Source: Streptomyces sp. R21 (lineage in GTDB: Bacteria; Actinomycetota; Actinomycetes; Streptomycetales; Streptomycetaceae). Taken from it: a stretch of DNA of 64,000 nt. A program made the position numbers and the translations under genes. The stretch spans positions 620,001 to 684,000 of the forward strand of contig NZ_CP163435.1 of NCBI RefSeq assembly GCF_041051975.1. Reading direction: 5' to 3'. This document shows, in pieces, positions 28,427 through 36,544 of the stretch. The notes beneath the pieces were generated by a model that was given only the letters and a program-made list of their open reading frames with translations, was not told the DNA's origin and made no database searches. Each line of letters opens with the position of its first letter. Positions within the stretch are counted from its first letter, which is position 1.

Positions 28427-29905
28427 TCAGACGGTGGTGCGCGCGCCCTCGGGCGACTCCTGCTCCTTGCCCTGCGCCGGTGCCCGAAGTGAGCTGAGCG
28501 GTCCGCCGTGCAGCGGTGTGGTGTGCCAGCGTGCCGTGAACGTGCGGTCCGCGAGGGAGCAGATCACGGTCAACCGGTGCGGGGTCTCCAGGAACAGCAC
28601 GTCGACGTGCAGGGAGTCGGCGTCGGTCCATCCGCCGCTCACCGCCGTGGGAACCGGAGCCGCGCCGGTGGTCCAGCCGGTCGCGCCCATCCGCAGCTCG
28701 CATCGCGTGTCTTTCTCGATGAGGGACACGGTCCAGCCCGCCTCGCCCGCCGTGACCGCGACTTCCGTCAAAGAGCGCTGGTCCTCACAGGTTCCGCCCG
28801 CCGGGGTGAACTCGGCGGCCGTCCAGGCCTCGGCGCGCTCCGGCGGCGTGGCGGCGGCCACGACCGGCGGCAGGGCGAGCCGAGCGAGGCGTTCACGCAG
28901 CGCCGCGTCCTGGTCGCCGGGCAGTGACGCCTCGCCGAACGCGGGCAGCAGGTGGCGCCACACCAGGTCGAGCAGCTCCTGCATCTGGTCGGTGGCCGCG
29001 GTCATCGCGATCACCGCGTCGTGCTCGGGCAGGACGAGACAGAGCTGGCCGTAGGCTCCGTCGCCGCGGTATCCGTGCCGGGACTTCCAGAACTGGAATC
29101 CGTAGCCCTGCTGCCAGTCCGACAGCGCCGCCTCCGCCGTACCGTCGTCGTTGGCGACGTGGACGCGCGTGGCCTCCGCGATCCACTCGGCGGACAGCAG
29201 CTGCCGGCCCTCCCAGACACCGTTCTGCAGATAGAACTGGCCGAGCCGGGCGATCGCGTCGGTGGCGGCGTGCAGCCCGCTGAAGCCGATCTCGCGGCTT
29301 TCCCGACGCCGCCGTATCCAGGAGACCTCTCCGATGCCCAGCGGGTCGAGCAGCCGGGGCCGCAGATACTCCGTCAGGGACTGGCCGCTGACCCGCTGGA
29401 CGATCGCGGCGAGGGTGTACGTGGCGGGCTGGTTGTACGCGAAGACACTGCCGGGATCGCGGTCGGGCGGGGTCAGCAGGAAGCCGCGTACCGGCTCCTC
29501 GCGGTCGCGGCGGAACGCCCGCTCGTGGGTCTCGGCGAGGTGGCCGCTGGCCATGGACGCGACATGCCGTACGAGCATGGCCCGGCTGCGCGGGTCGGTG
29601 ATGTCGGCCTCGAACTCGGGAAAGTACGAGATCACGGTGTCGTCGAGACGCAGCAGCCCCTCCTCGGCGGCGAACCCGGCGGCCGTGGAGGTGAAGCTCT
29701 TACTGAGCGAGTAGAGCAGGTGGAGGCGCTCGGGGGTGAACGGCGCCCACCAGCCGGAGGCGACCAGGTGCCCGTGGCGCATGATCATCAGGCTGTGGGG
29801 TTCGATGTCCGGCGCGGCCTCGATGGCGTCGAGGAACGCGTGCACGCCCGAGGCGTCGACGCCTTGTTCGGCGGGCGTGCCGGCGGGCAGTGGACGGGTG
29901 CTCAT
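28427..29905 (-). CDS. Serine hydrolase, beta-lactamase/class C family
   Basis: A 492-residue cytoplasmic protein. The class C motif S66-L-S-K69 lies in L-L-Y-S-L-S-K-S-F-T, with a Y-N motif in F-A-Y-N-Q-P-A and an H-G-Y-R-G-D-G-A-Y-G element. A C-terminal domain of about 130 residues follows. No signal peptide is evident, which makes resistance to beta-lactams unlikely; an esterase or peptidase role is more probable. It converges with the PP2C gene (18-base gap). Confidence 0.88.
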   Translation of the reverse strand: MSTRPLPAGTPAEQGVDASGVHAFLDAIEAAPDIEPHSLMIMRHGHLVASGWWAPFTPERLHLLYSLSKSFTSTAAGFAAEEGLLRLDDTVISYFPEFEADITDPRSRAMLVRHVASMASGHLAETHERAFRRDREEPVRGFLLTPPDRDPGSVFAYNQPATYTLAAIVQRVSGQSLTEYLRPRLLDPLGIGEVSWIRRRRESREIGFSGLHAATDAIARLGQFYLQNGVWEGRQLLSAEWIAEATRVHVANDDGTAEAALSDWQQGYGFQFWKSRHGYRGDGAYGQLCLVLPEHDAVIAMTAATDQMQELLDLVWRHLLPAFGEASLPGDQDAALRERLARLALPPVVAAATPPERAEAWTAAEFTPAGGTCEDQRSLTEVAVTAGEAGWTVSLIEKDTRCELRMGATGWTTGAAPVPTAVSGGWTDADSLHVDVLFLETPHRLTVICSLADRTFTARWHTTPLHGGPLSSLRAPAQGKEQESPEGARTTV

Positions 29906-30060
29906 GCGGGCGGCCTCCGGGCGGCTCGGGGGTCGAAGGACGGTGTCGGCGGCCGGGGACCGGCCGCCGCGTGCATGCGCCATCCTTCCCGTGCGCCGAT
30001 GGGCATGTCCATGGGACCGACCACGGGCGCCCGGCTTCGTCGGCCGCGTCGCGACCACCG

Positions 30061-30098
30061 AAAAGCGTTGGCACGCGCCGAGGACGGGTTGGTACGGT
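30061..30098 (+). promoter_or_regulatory. WhiB7/WblC-like promoter of the GNAT gene
   Basis: AAAA at 30061-30064 lies three bases upstream of TTGGCA (30068-30073), and TACGGT (30093-30098) follows after a 19-base spacer. An A/T-rich element just upstream of the -35 hexamer is the established hallmark of WhiB7-dependent promoters. The spacer is longer than the usual 17-18. The predicted transcript would begin near 30105 and include the upstream ORF. Confidence 0.5.
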
Positions 30099-30135
30099 GC
30101 GCGAGGACGTGACAAACCGCGAGGAGGTGGGACCC

Positions 30136-30195
30136 ATGAACGCTGTTCGCAGCTGGGTGCTCCCCCTTTTTCGTCACGGTGGGCGACTGACGTAG
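30136..30195 (+). CDS. 19-codon upstream ORF (candidate leader peptide)
   Basis: MNAVRSWVLPLFRHGGRLT, then TAG. GAGGAGG at 30121-30127 lies 8 bases before the ATG, a better ribosome binding site than that of the gene it precedes. The ORF ends 50 bases before the GNAT start. Its last third contains the bases (30169-30175) that can pair with the GNAT ribosome binding region. This is the layout of a ribosome-controlled attenuator; the peptide itself matches no family I know. Confidence 0.6.
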   Translation: MNAVRSWVLPLFRHGGRLT

Positions 30196-30242
30196 GTGTC
30201 GCCGGGAGTGCCTCAACGACAAGGCACTCACAAAGGACGAAA
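30169..30242 (+). promoter_or_regulatory. Nested hairpin that can mask the GNAT ribosome binding site
   Basis: The inner stem is a perfect 8-bp hairpin (GAGTGCCT at 30206-30213 with 30222-30229, loop 30214-30221). The outer helix pairs TTTCGTC (30169-30175, inside the upstream ORF) with GACGAAA (30236-30242), covering part of the AAAGGA ribosome binding site. A ribosome paused early in the upstream ORF would cover the left arm and free the site. There is no U-tract after the inner hairpin, so translational rather than transcriptional control is suggested. Confidence 0.5.
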
Positions 30243-30245
30243 CCT

Positions 30246-31043
30246 ATGAATCCTACGTATTTCACTCCTGGCACGGGCGAACCTGCCGTAACGATCACGC
30301 GGTTCGCGGAGACCCAATGGCACGCCGTGGAGAACGGCCAGGTGGTCGGCCGCGGCGATGCGTCGAGCAGGCCCGACGGGCGCGTTTTCATCAGCGTCGA
30401 CGCGTGGCACGGTGCGGTGTTCGACCAGCTCGCCGCTGCGATGGTGGCGGACCTGCCGACGCCGCTCCACACGGTGGTCGACGAGGACGACCTCGACTTG
30501 ACGTCCAGGTGGCAGCGGGTCGGTTTCACGACCGGACGACGGGAGTGGGAGTACCTCGTGCCCACCGACCCGGCGGTCACGGGCCTCAGTTCGGCACAGC
30601 CGCCGTCGGGCGTGACGATCGTGCCCGTGGGCGAGGCGGAGCACGTCCCCCTGCGCGCTCTGGACCGCGCGATTCGCGACGAGGTCGAGGCCACGGTCGG
30701 CTGGCGGCGGATGCCCGTCGAGGTGTTGCCGCGCCCGGACGGGGTCACCGTGGTGGACGCGGCGAAGTACGCGGTAGCCGTGCGGGCCCATCGCTACGTG
30801 GGGATGGTCCGGTTGGCGCCCGTGGCCCGGCAGCCGCGGATCGGACTGATCGCCATCCGTGCGGACGAGCACCGCCGCGGCATCGCCCGGTCGATGCTGG
30901 CCCAGGTCCTGGGCGCACTGCACCGCTCCGGGGTCACCGGAGCACGGGCCGAAGTCGATGAAACCAACGACGCGGCCATGGCGTTGTTCGACGGTATCGG
31001 CGCTCAACGTACGGGCTGCAACCTGGAGTTGGTGTGCCGCTGA
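30246..31043 (+). CDS. GNAT family N-acetyltransferase
   Basis: A 265-residue acetyltransferase. The acetyl-CoA pyrophosphate loop is in the C-terminal domain (I-A-I-R-A-D-E-H-R-R-G-I-A-R-S-M-L), followed by V-D-E-T-N-D-A-A-M-A-L-F-D-G-I-G-A-Q-R-T-G. The N-terminal half has a degenerate GNAT-like fold. It may modify an antibiotic, a ribosomal protein or another small molecule; sequence alone does not decide. The regulatory leader and the neighbouring IF-1 gene point to translation stress. Confidence 0.88.
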   Translation: MNPTYFTPGTGEPAVTITRFAETQWHAVENGQVVGRGDASSRPDGRVFISVDAWHGAVFDQLAAAMVADLPTPLHTVVDEDDLDLTSRWQRVGFTTGRREWEYLVPTDPAVTGLSSAQPPSGVTIVPVGEAEHVPLRALDRAIRDEVEATVGWRRMPVEVLPRPDGVTVVDAAKYAVAVRAHRYVGMVRLAPVARQPRIGLIAIRADEHRRGIARSMLAQVLGALHRSGVTGARAEVDETNDAAMALFDGIGAQRTGCNLELVCR

Positions 31044-31123
31044 CACGTCACCCGGGCCGCTGCGTACACCGGAATTCGTTTCATTACCGACCTCACCGTC
31101 ATCGAACGGGGAAGTGAGAGAAC

Positions 31124-31348
31124 TTGGCCAGAACAGCAGGAGCCCTGGAACTCGAGGGCACCGTCCTCGAGTGTCTGCGCAACGCCACCTTCAAGGTGGA
31201 GCTCGAGAACGGGCACAAGGTGCTCGCCCACATCAGCGGGAAGATCCGGAAGAACTACATCAAGATCCTTCCGTTCGACCGCGTGATCGTGGAACTCAGC
31301 CCGTATGACCTCACCCGCGGCCGCATCCTCTACCGCTACAGGACGTAG
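31124..31348 (+). CDS. infA: Translation initiation factor IF-1 (second copy)
   Basis: A 74-residue S1-fold protein with a TTG start preceded by GGGGAAGTGAG. The core [16 protein letters not shown] and [10 protein letters not shown], and the C-terminal [16 protein letters not shown], are unmistakably IF-1. It differs from the ribosomal-operon copy of Streptomyces at the N-terminus ([10 protein letters not shown]) and in [11 protein letters not shown]. It lies outside any ribosomal protein cluster, so it is a paralogue. It sits 80 bases after the GNAT gene in the same direction. Confidence 0.95.
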   Translation: MARTAGALELEGTVLECLRNATFKVELENGHKVLAHISGKIRKNYIKILPFDRVIVELSPYDLTRGRILYRYRT

Positions 31349-31490
31349 TTAAAGGCTGTGCAGGCCCGGCTTGCCGGAGCAGTCCCCGACGCGGTGATCA
31401 CGCGACCCCTCTGCGGATGCGCTCATCGCCTCGGGGCTGCTCGCCCCTCGATCGCCCCCGTGTCCCTGCCCACGTAAGGCTTCCCTGTCC

Positions 31491-32185
31491 ATGGCCACAT
31501 CGATGCCTGCCCGGGGCGACGTCGCCCGGGACCTCTGGCGGCTGCTCGAACCGATCCACGCCGTCGTCTACTTCGCCCCGGAGCCGTTGGAGGAGTTCAG
31601 GGCGGTGGGCTACCGCGGTTTCTGGATGGGCTACTTCGCCGGACGGGCCGCTCCTCAGAGCTCGCCACGCGTGCCGCGCAATCGGCTCCGCTCGAGGGCC
31701 GAGCCCTCTTCGCCGCCAACCGCTCCCTGCCGGTGCCCCAGGAGCCCGTTGCCCAACTGTGGCATGCCGCGACGCTGCTTCGTGAACACCGTGGCGACGG
31801 TCACGTCGCTGCCCTGGTCGCCGCCGGGATAACCGGCCGCGAGTCGCACGTCTTCCACGCGACCGCGACAGGCATTCCGCGCGATGTCTACACGTCGGCG
31901 CGCGACTTCGACGAGGCGGAGTGGACGTCGCGAGTCGACACCCTCAAGGAGAAAGGGCTCCTTGAGGACGACCAGCTGTCCCGACGTGGACACCGGCTCA
32001 AGGCCCGGATCGAGGAACGAACCGACCAACTGGCTGCCACCGCCTACGCATCACTGACCACCGGCGAGACCGCCGAACTCGCCCGGCTCCTGCGCCCCTT
32101 GACCGATGCCGTGGTACGCGCGGGCGACATTCCCCTGGACAACGCCATGGGGCTCGACCTGCGTGAGTCACTCGACCGGCCTTGA
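31491..32185 (+). pseudogene. SCO6745-family protein, internally deleted and frameshifted
   Basis: The first part (ATG at 31491 to about 31655) encodes the family start R-D-L-W-R-L-L-E-P-I-H-A-V-V-Y-F-A-P and G-F-W-M-G-Y-F-A-G-R-A-A. The second part resumes in another frame with E-L-A-T-R-A-A-Q-S-A-P-L-E-G-R-A-L-F and runs through L-W-H-A-A-T-L-L-R-E-H-R-G-D-G-H-V-A to 32185. Relative to intact family members roughly 60-70 codons are missing at the join near 31655. The remaining sequence is otherwise well preserved, so the loss looks recent. Confidence 0.8.
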
Positions 32186-32186
32186 A

Positions 32187-32280
32187 GTCGCAGCGTGGTT
32201 CAGCCGCACGGAGGGCGTCGCTGATGGTCGGATCGGCCAGGATGCGGAAGATCGCGACACGGTCGTCCTCGTTGCCGCCC
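32187..32280 (-). other. Short protein-like remnant
   Basis: On the minus strand one frame reads G-G-N-E-D-D-R-V-A-I-F-R-I-L-A-D-P-T-I-S-D-A-L-R-A-A-E-P, with strong coding character but no start and a stop just upstream. It fits the end of an unidentified gene. Nothing else is seen in the 243-base gap before the next gene. Confidence 0.25.
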
Positions 32281-32428
32281 GCTTACCCGGTCAGTAGCGG
32301 TTCGCTCTTCGCTCGGCAACCGTCCGACACGCCGCGAGGCATCGCATGACGGGCCGTCAGGTCACGCACGGCAAGCGGCTACCGTGACCACACGTCGACC
32401 GCCTGACAGCGCCGAAGGAGCAAGCAGC

Positions 32429-32839
32429 ATGGAGATCGCGACGTCGCAGAGAATCACCACGTTCCTGATGTTCGAGGGCAACGCCGAGGAGGCGATGACC
32501 TTCTACATCTCGCTCTTCGACGACGCCGAGGTCATCGCCATCACCCGCTATGGAGCCGATGGTCCGGGCAAGGAGGGGACCGTGCAGCATGCGACGTTCG
32601 CACTCGCGGGCGAGCAGTTCATGTGCATCGACAGCCCCGCGCAACACGACTTCACCTTCACACCGGCGATCTCGCTCTTCGTGCAGTGCGCCGACGAGGC
32701 CGAGCTCGACCGCCTGTACGCGGCTCTCGCCGAGCGGGGGACGGAGCTCATGCCGCTGGGCGACTACGGCTTCAGCCCCAGGTTCGGCTGGGTCAACGAC
32801 CGGTTCGGCGTCTCCTGGCAACTGAACCTGGCCGCGTGA
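32429..32839 (+). CDS. PhnB-like VOC family protein
   Basis: A 136-residue protein of the 3-demethylubiquinone-methyltransferase-like/PhnB VOC branch: I-T-T-F-L-M-F-E-G-N-A-E-E-A-M-T-F-Y, Q-H-A-T-F-A-L-A-G-E-Q-F-M-C-I-D-S, P-A-I-S-L-F-V-Q-C, L-M-P-L-G-D-Y-G-F-S-P-R-F-G-W-V-N-D-R-F-G-V-S-W-Q. AAGGAG lies 8 bases before the ATG at 32429. Function is not assigned in this family. Confidence 0.88.
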   Translation: MEIATSQRITTFLMFEGNAEEAMTFYISLFDDAEVIAITRYGADGPGKEGTVQHATFALAGEQFMCIDSPAQHDFTFTPAISLFVQCADEAELDRLYAALAERGTELMPLGDYGFSPRFGWVNDRFGVSWQLNLAA

Positions 32840-32841
32840 TC

Positions 32842-32875
32842 CCGTGCGGGCCGAGCCTCAGCTCGGCCCGCACGG
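32842..32875. terminator. Bidirectional terminator between convergent genes
   Basis: A perfect 15-bp stem (CCGTGCGGGCCGAGC at 32842-32856 with 32861-32875) and a CTCA loop lie in the 76-base gap between the PhnB-like gene (+) and the aromatic-acid transporter (-). Confidence 0.8.
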
Positions 32876-32915
32876 TTCAGCGTTCGAGGAGCGGCGCGTT
32901 CCCCGGGCGGCGGCC

Positions 32916-34232
32916 TCAGCCGGTGGTCGTCAGTTGGGGCGTGCTGCTCTGCTGGGGCTGGGCCAGGGCGCGCAGACCGGTGAGGCTGACCATGACCATG
33001 GAGAAGACGCCCGCGACGGCGAAGGCGGTGAAGCCGGCGGTGGTCGAGCCGGTGGCGAGCAGTTGGCCGCCGAGCCAGGGGCCGAAGACGGCACCGAAGC
33101 GACCCATGCCTGAGGTCCAGCCGACCGCGGTGGCGCGGTTCTCGGCGTCGGAGTGGGCGGCGACCGTGGCGTAGATCATCGCCTGGGCGCTGAAGAGGAA
33201 CAGGCCGGTGAGGAAGACGACGGCGTAGGTGAGGGCCAGCGACATGTGGGCGCTGAGGGCGTAGACGCCGACGGCGGTGACGCCGAACCAGATCGCGGCG
33301 ATGCGCGAGCCGCCGAACCTGTCGGTGAGCCGGCCGCCGATCAGCATGCCGACGATGCCGCCGAGGTTGATGACGATGACGAAGCCGATCGAGGAGCCGG
33401 TGTTGTAGCCGTTGGCCTTCATCAGCGACGGCAGCCACTGGGAGACGCCGTAGACGAGCAGCAGTCCGCCGAAGGACGCCAGCCAGAAGAGCAGGGTCTG
33501 CACCCACAGTCCGCCGCGGAAGAGCGCGGTGAGCGCGCTCCAGCGGTCGGCGGCGGCCGGGCGCCGTCCGTCCTTGTCGGCCAGTTCGACGCCGTAGCGG
33601 CCGGCGAGTTCCCGTGCCTCGGTGGTGCGGCCCTTGGCCTGGAGGAAGGCCATCGACTCGGGCAGGTACTTGGCGGCGAGCGGGACGCCGATGAAGAGCG
33701 GGATCACGCAGATCCAGAAGGAGACACGCCAGTCGCCGGTGCCGAGGGCCACGAAGCCCGCGACGATGCCGCCCGCCTGGTGGGCGGTCATCAGGGAACC
33801 GACGATCAGGGCGCCGCGGCCGCGCGGGGCGTACTCGGTGACCAGGGTGATCGCGCTGGGCAGCAGCCCGCCGAGGCCGAGGCCGGCGAGAAAGCGGCCG
33901 AGGCTGAACACGTCGAGACTGGCGGCGGAGGCGCAGACCGCGGAGGCGAGGGAGAAGACGGCCGTGGAGACGATGATCGTCTTCTTGCGGCCGACCCAGT
34001 CGCTGACGGTGCCGGAGGACAGGGCGCCTATCAGCATGCCGAACGTGGCGTAGGAGCCGACGTCGCCGGCCTTGCCGGGGGTGATGCCCAGCGCCTTGGT
34101 CTCCAGCATGTGCGGCAGCACGGAGCCGTAGATGAACATGTCGAGGCCGTCGAACAGGACGACCAGCCAGCACAGGCCGACGACCAGCACGGCCAGTCTT
34201 GCGCCGCGCGCGGGAGCGGGGGAGGGAGACAT
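32916..34232 (-). CDS. MFS aromatic acid/H+ symporter (AAHS type), putative gallate importer
   Basis: A 438-residue twelve-helix MFS protein. The AAHS-family first helix carries D-G-L-D-M-F-I-Y-G-S-V-L-P (acidic motif in TM1), then S-D-W-V-G-R-K-K-T-I-I-V between TM2 and TM3, and P-E-S-M-A-F-L before the central loop. Known relatives (PcaK, BenK, GalT-like) import aromatic acids. It lies in the tannase/gallate cluster and has its own promoter region with the shared TTTGTCAACAAT site, so import of gallate is the likely role. Confidence 0.88.
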   Translation of the reverse strand: MSPSPAPARGARLAVLVVGLCWLVVLFDGLDMFIYGSVLPHMLETKALGITPGKAGDVGSYATFGMLIGALSSGTVSDWVGRKKTIIVSTAVFSLASAVCASAASLDVFSLGRFLAGLGLGGLLPSAITLVTEYAPRGRGALIVGSLMTAHQAGGIVAGFVALGTGDWRVSFWICVIPLFIGVPLAAKYLPESMAFLQAKGRTTEARELAGRYGVELADKDGRRPAAADRWSALTALFRGGLWVQTLLFWLASFGGLLLVYGVSQWLPSLMKANGYNTGSSIGFVIVINLGGIVGMLIGGRLTDRFGGSRIAAIWFGVTAVGVYALSAHMSLALTYAVVFLTGLFLFSAQAMIYATVAAHSDAENRATAVGWTSGMGRFGAVFGPWLGGQLLATGSTTAGFTAFAVAGVFSMVMVSLTGLRALAQPQQSSTPQLTTTG

Positions 34233-34357
34233 CGTTGTGTCCTCTCGTCCGGGAGGCAGGTCCCTGGAGGGGATGAGGGGGAAGGGGCGGCGCGGCTCGT
34301 GCGGCCGACCCGATGATGCGCTTGACGCTAAGGACCCGGAAGAAAAACGTCAACACT

Positions 34358-34369
34358 TTTGTCAACAAT
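34358..34369. promoter_or_regulatory. Predicted GntR operator upstream of the importer
   Basis: TTTGTCAACAAT differs at one base from the two other copies (38747, 41595). Read on the minus strand it contains TTGACA, and a second GTTGAC follows, so the site would overlap the importer's -35 region. Confidence 0.65.
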
Positions 34370-34433
34370 CTCAGCAACAATCCAGACACCCGCGCCATGA
34401 CGCCGAATTCGCGTTGAATCCGCAGGTGGAAGA

Positions 34434-34469
34434 GGGGTGGGCGGCACACAGCCGTGTGCCGCCCACCCC
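34434..34469 (-). terminator. Terminator of the gallate operon
   Basis: A perfect 16-bp stem (34434-34449 with 34454-34469) and a four-base loop lie just beyond the stop of the extradiol dioxygenase gene at 34485, separating the operon from the importer promoter. Confidence 0.8.
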
Positions 34470-34484
34470 CGTGTATGGCTGATT

Positions 34485-35435
34485 TCAGTCGACGGGTGGT
34501 GTGCCGTGCGTGTGGAAGGACTTGATCGTCTGCAGGCCCCAGGCCTGCCCCTTCTTCCGCTCTTCCTCGGTCCAGGTGATCAGCGGCCAGTCGGGGGCCA
34601 GCACCAGACGCGTGAGCGGGTTGCACAGCTCGATGCGGTTGCCGCCGGGCTCGTAGACGTACAGGAAGAACGTCTGCTGAATGGCGTGCTTGTGCGGCCC
34701 TGTCTCGATGAACACACCGCTGTCGATGGCGAGGTCCGCGGCGCGCAGGATGTCCTCACGGGTGTCGGTCGCGAAGGCGATGTGGTGCAGTCGGCCGGTG
34801 GAGCCCGTCCAGTCCGAGGTGTAGACGACGTCGTACGACTTGTTCGTGTACGTCAGCCAGCGGGCCGCGATCTTCCCCGTGTCGAGCCGGATCTGCTCGG
34901 TGGGCCGGGCGCCGAGCACCTGTTCCTGGAACTCGGCGTTGGCAAGCACGTCGGCGGCGAGGAAGTTGATGTGATCCAGGCGGCGCACACCGACGCCCCG
35001 GTTGGGCTTGGCCTGCGGCTGGTTCTTCAGCGCCGGCCTCAGCTCGTCGGGGGCCCGGTAGTGCTCGCTCTCCCAGTACAGGGCGTGTTCGTGACCGTCG
35101 GGGTCGGTGGTGACGTAGAGCTTGCCGATGCCTGGCTCGTCCTCGGTCCAGTGGCCGGAGCGCCCCGCCTCCTCGGCCGCCCTGACCCGGCGCTGGAGGG
35201 CCTCCTCGCTGGAGGTGCGCAGCGCGAGCCGGCCGAGGCCGGGCTGATCGCGGGCGGTGAGCACCAGGCTGTGGTGTTCGTAGTCGTCGAAGGTCCGCAG
35301 GTGGACGTTGTCGCCGTCCTGTCCGTTGACCGTGAGGCCGAGGTAGTCGGTGAAGAAGGCGACGCTGGCGTCCAGGTCCGGGGTGAACAGCTGGGCGTGG
35401 CCAATATGGGCGATGTCACCGAGCGGCGGAGTCAT
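34485..35435 (-). CDS. Type I (VOC) extradiol ring-cleavage dioxygenase, putative gallate dioxygenase
   Basis: A 316-residue two-domain catechol-2,3-dioxygenase-fold enzyme. The predicted Fe(II) ligands are H155 (R-R-L-D-H-I-N-F), H217 or H218 (R-L-H-H-I-A-F) and E269 (G-N-R-I-E-L-C-N-P). The second-shell H250 (P-H-K-H-A-I) and Y259 correspond to catalytic residues of XylE. Its start overlaps the stop of the PrpF-like gene by 4 bases. Since the three upstream enzymes process 4-oxalomesaconate, gallate is the likely substrate. Known gallate dioxygenases (GalA, LigB-like DesB) belong to another superfamily, so this would be a non-orthologous solution. Confidence 0.85.
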   Translation of the reverse strand: MTPPLGDIAHIGHAQLFTPDLDASVAFFTDYLGLTVNGQDGDNVHLRTFDDYEHHSLVLTARDQPGLGRLALRTSSEEALQRRVRAAEEAGRSGHWTEDEPGIGKLYVTTDPDGHEHALYWESEHYRAPDELRPALKNQPQAKPNRGVGVRRLDHINFLAADVLANAEFQEQVLGARPTEQIRLDTGKIAARWLTYTNKSYDVVYTSDWTGSTGRLHHIAFATDTREDILRAADLAIDSGVFIETGPHKHAIQQTFFLYVYEPGGNRIELCNPLTRLVLAPDWPLITWTEEERKKGQAWGLQTIKSFHTHGTPPVD

Positions 35436-36544
35436 CTGTGGCCTCCTGGGCGTTGTGCGGGGATCGGTGCCGTCTCGGCGGACCGGGGGAACACCGTGCC
35501 GTCGAAGATCTTGCGCGCCGTGCGGACCACGGCCGTGCGGCGCGCGACGGGCAGGCCTTCGGGAGTGGCGCCGAGGCTACTTTCGATGTCTATGAATCCC
35601 GTGGGATGTTCGATGCGGATTCGGTCACTCTGTGCGGACGGCGAGGCGAGTCCCGCGCCGACCCCGCCTTCGATGCGCAGACCGGCGGCCACACTGGCCG
35701 CGCCGAGCACACCGATCGAGGTGTGGCAGCGCACGGGAATGAAGGTGCGGGTGGTGACCGCGCCCCCGTTGCGGGGCGGGGCGAGCAGGGTCAGCTTGGG
35801 CACGGTGGTGTCCGACACGTCGCCGAGGCCCATCAAGTGGCCCGCCCGGAGACGGATCTCGCGCAGCCGGTCGGCGAGTGCCAGGTCCTCCTCCAGGTCC
35901 TTGGGCGTCTCGTAGCCGGTGACCTTGAGCGAGGTGGCCGCGATCAGCACGGTCGGCATGCCGTTGTCCACGCAGGTCACCGGTACGCCGTCGAGCTCGT
36001 CGCGGACGTTGCCGGTGGGCAGCAACGCACTCGTGCCGGCCGGGAACTCGATCACCACGGGGGCGGCGGTGCCCGGCACTCCGGAGATCTCGGCGTCCCC
36101 CGTGTAGTCCACCCGGCCTCCCGGGGTGGGGAAGGTCGCGGTGGCGAGGTCGCCGGTGTTGACCATCCGGATGCGTACGGAGGTAAGCCCCTCCCCCGCC
36201 GCGACGATTCCGCGCTCGACGGCGAACGGGCCGACGCCGGCGAGGATGTTCCCGCAGTTCTGACGGTAACTCACCTCTGGTCGGTCGACGGCGACTTGGA
36301 GGAAGAGGTAGTCGACGTCGGCCCGCGGATCGGCGGAGGGCGAGACCACGGCGACCTTGCTGGTCAGCGGGTGCGCTCCGCCGAGGCCGTCGATCTGCCG
36401 CTCGTCCGGACTGCCCATGACACGCAGCAGCAGGTCGTCGCGGGCGGCCGGGTCGGCGGGCAGGTCCCCGGCGAGGAAGTAGGCGCCCTTGGAGGTGCCG
36501 CCACGCAGGAGCATGCAGCGCAGCTGCTCGGGCCCGCGGGTCAC
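35432..36544 (-). CDS. PrpF-family isomerase, putative 4-oxalomesaconate tautomerase (GalD-like)
   Basis: A 370-residue protein of the PrpF/diaminopimelate-epimerase fold: C-M-L-L-R-G-G-T-S-K-G-A-Y-F near the start, Q-N-C-G-N-I-L-A-G-V-G-P-F-A in domain 1, D-N-G-M-P-T-V-L-I and R-C-H-T-S-I-G-V-L-G-A-A in domain 2. The family includes GalD, which tautomerises 4-oxalomesaconate in gallate degradation. The GTG start overlaps the stop of the aldolase gene by 4 bases; the gene is coupled on both sides. Confidence 0.85.
   Translation of the reverse strand: MTRGPEQLRCMLLRGGTSKGAYFLAGDLPADPAARDDLLLRVMGSPDERQIDGLGGAHPLTSKVAVVSPSADPRADVDYLFLQVAVDRPEVSYRQNCGNILAGVGPFAVERGIVAAGEGLTSVRIRMVNTGDLATATFPTPGGRVDYTGDAEISGVPGTAAPVVIEFPAGTSALLPTGNVRDELDGVPVTCVDNGMPTVLIAATSLKVTGYETPKDLEEDLALADRLREIRLRAGHLMGLGDVSDTTVPKLTLLAPPRNGGAVTTRTFIPVRCHTSIGVLGAASVAAGLRIEGGVGAGLASPSAQSDRIRIEHPTGFIDIESSLGATPEGLPVARRTAVVRTARKIFDGTVFPRSAETAPIPAQRPGGHR

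Noticed and set aside
28427..29905. Beta-lactam resistance gene
   Set aside because: No signal peptide and a long C-terminal extension; the S-x-x-K family includes many esterases and peptidases.
30206..30229. Perfect 8-bp hairpin as a rho-independent terminator
   Set aside because: No U-tract follows; the hairpin sits directly before the ribosome binding site and start codon of the GNAT gene.
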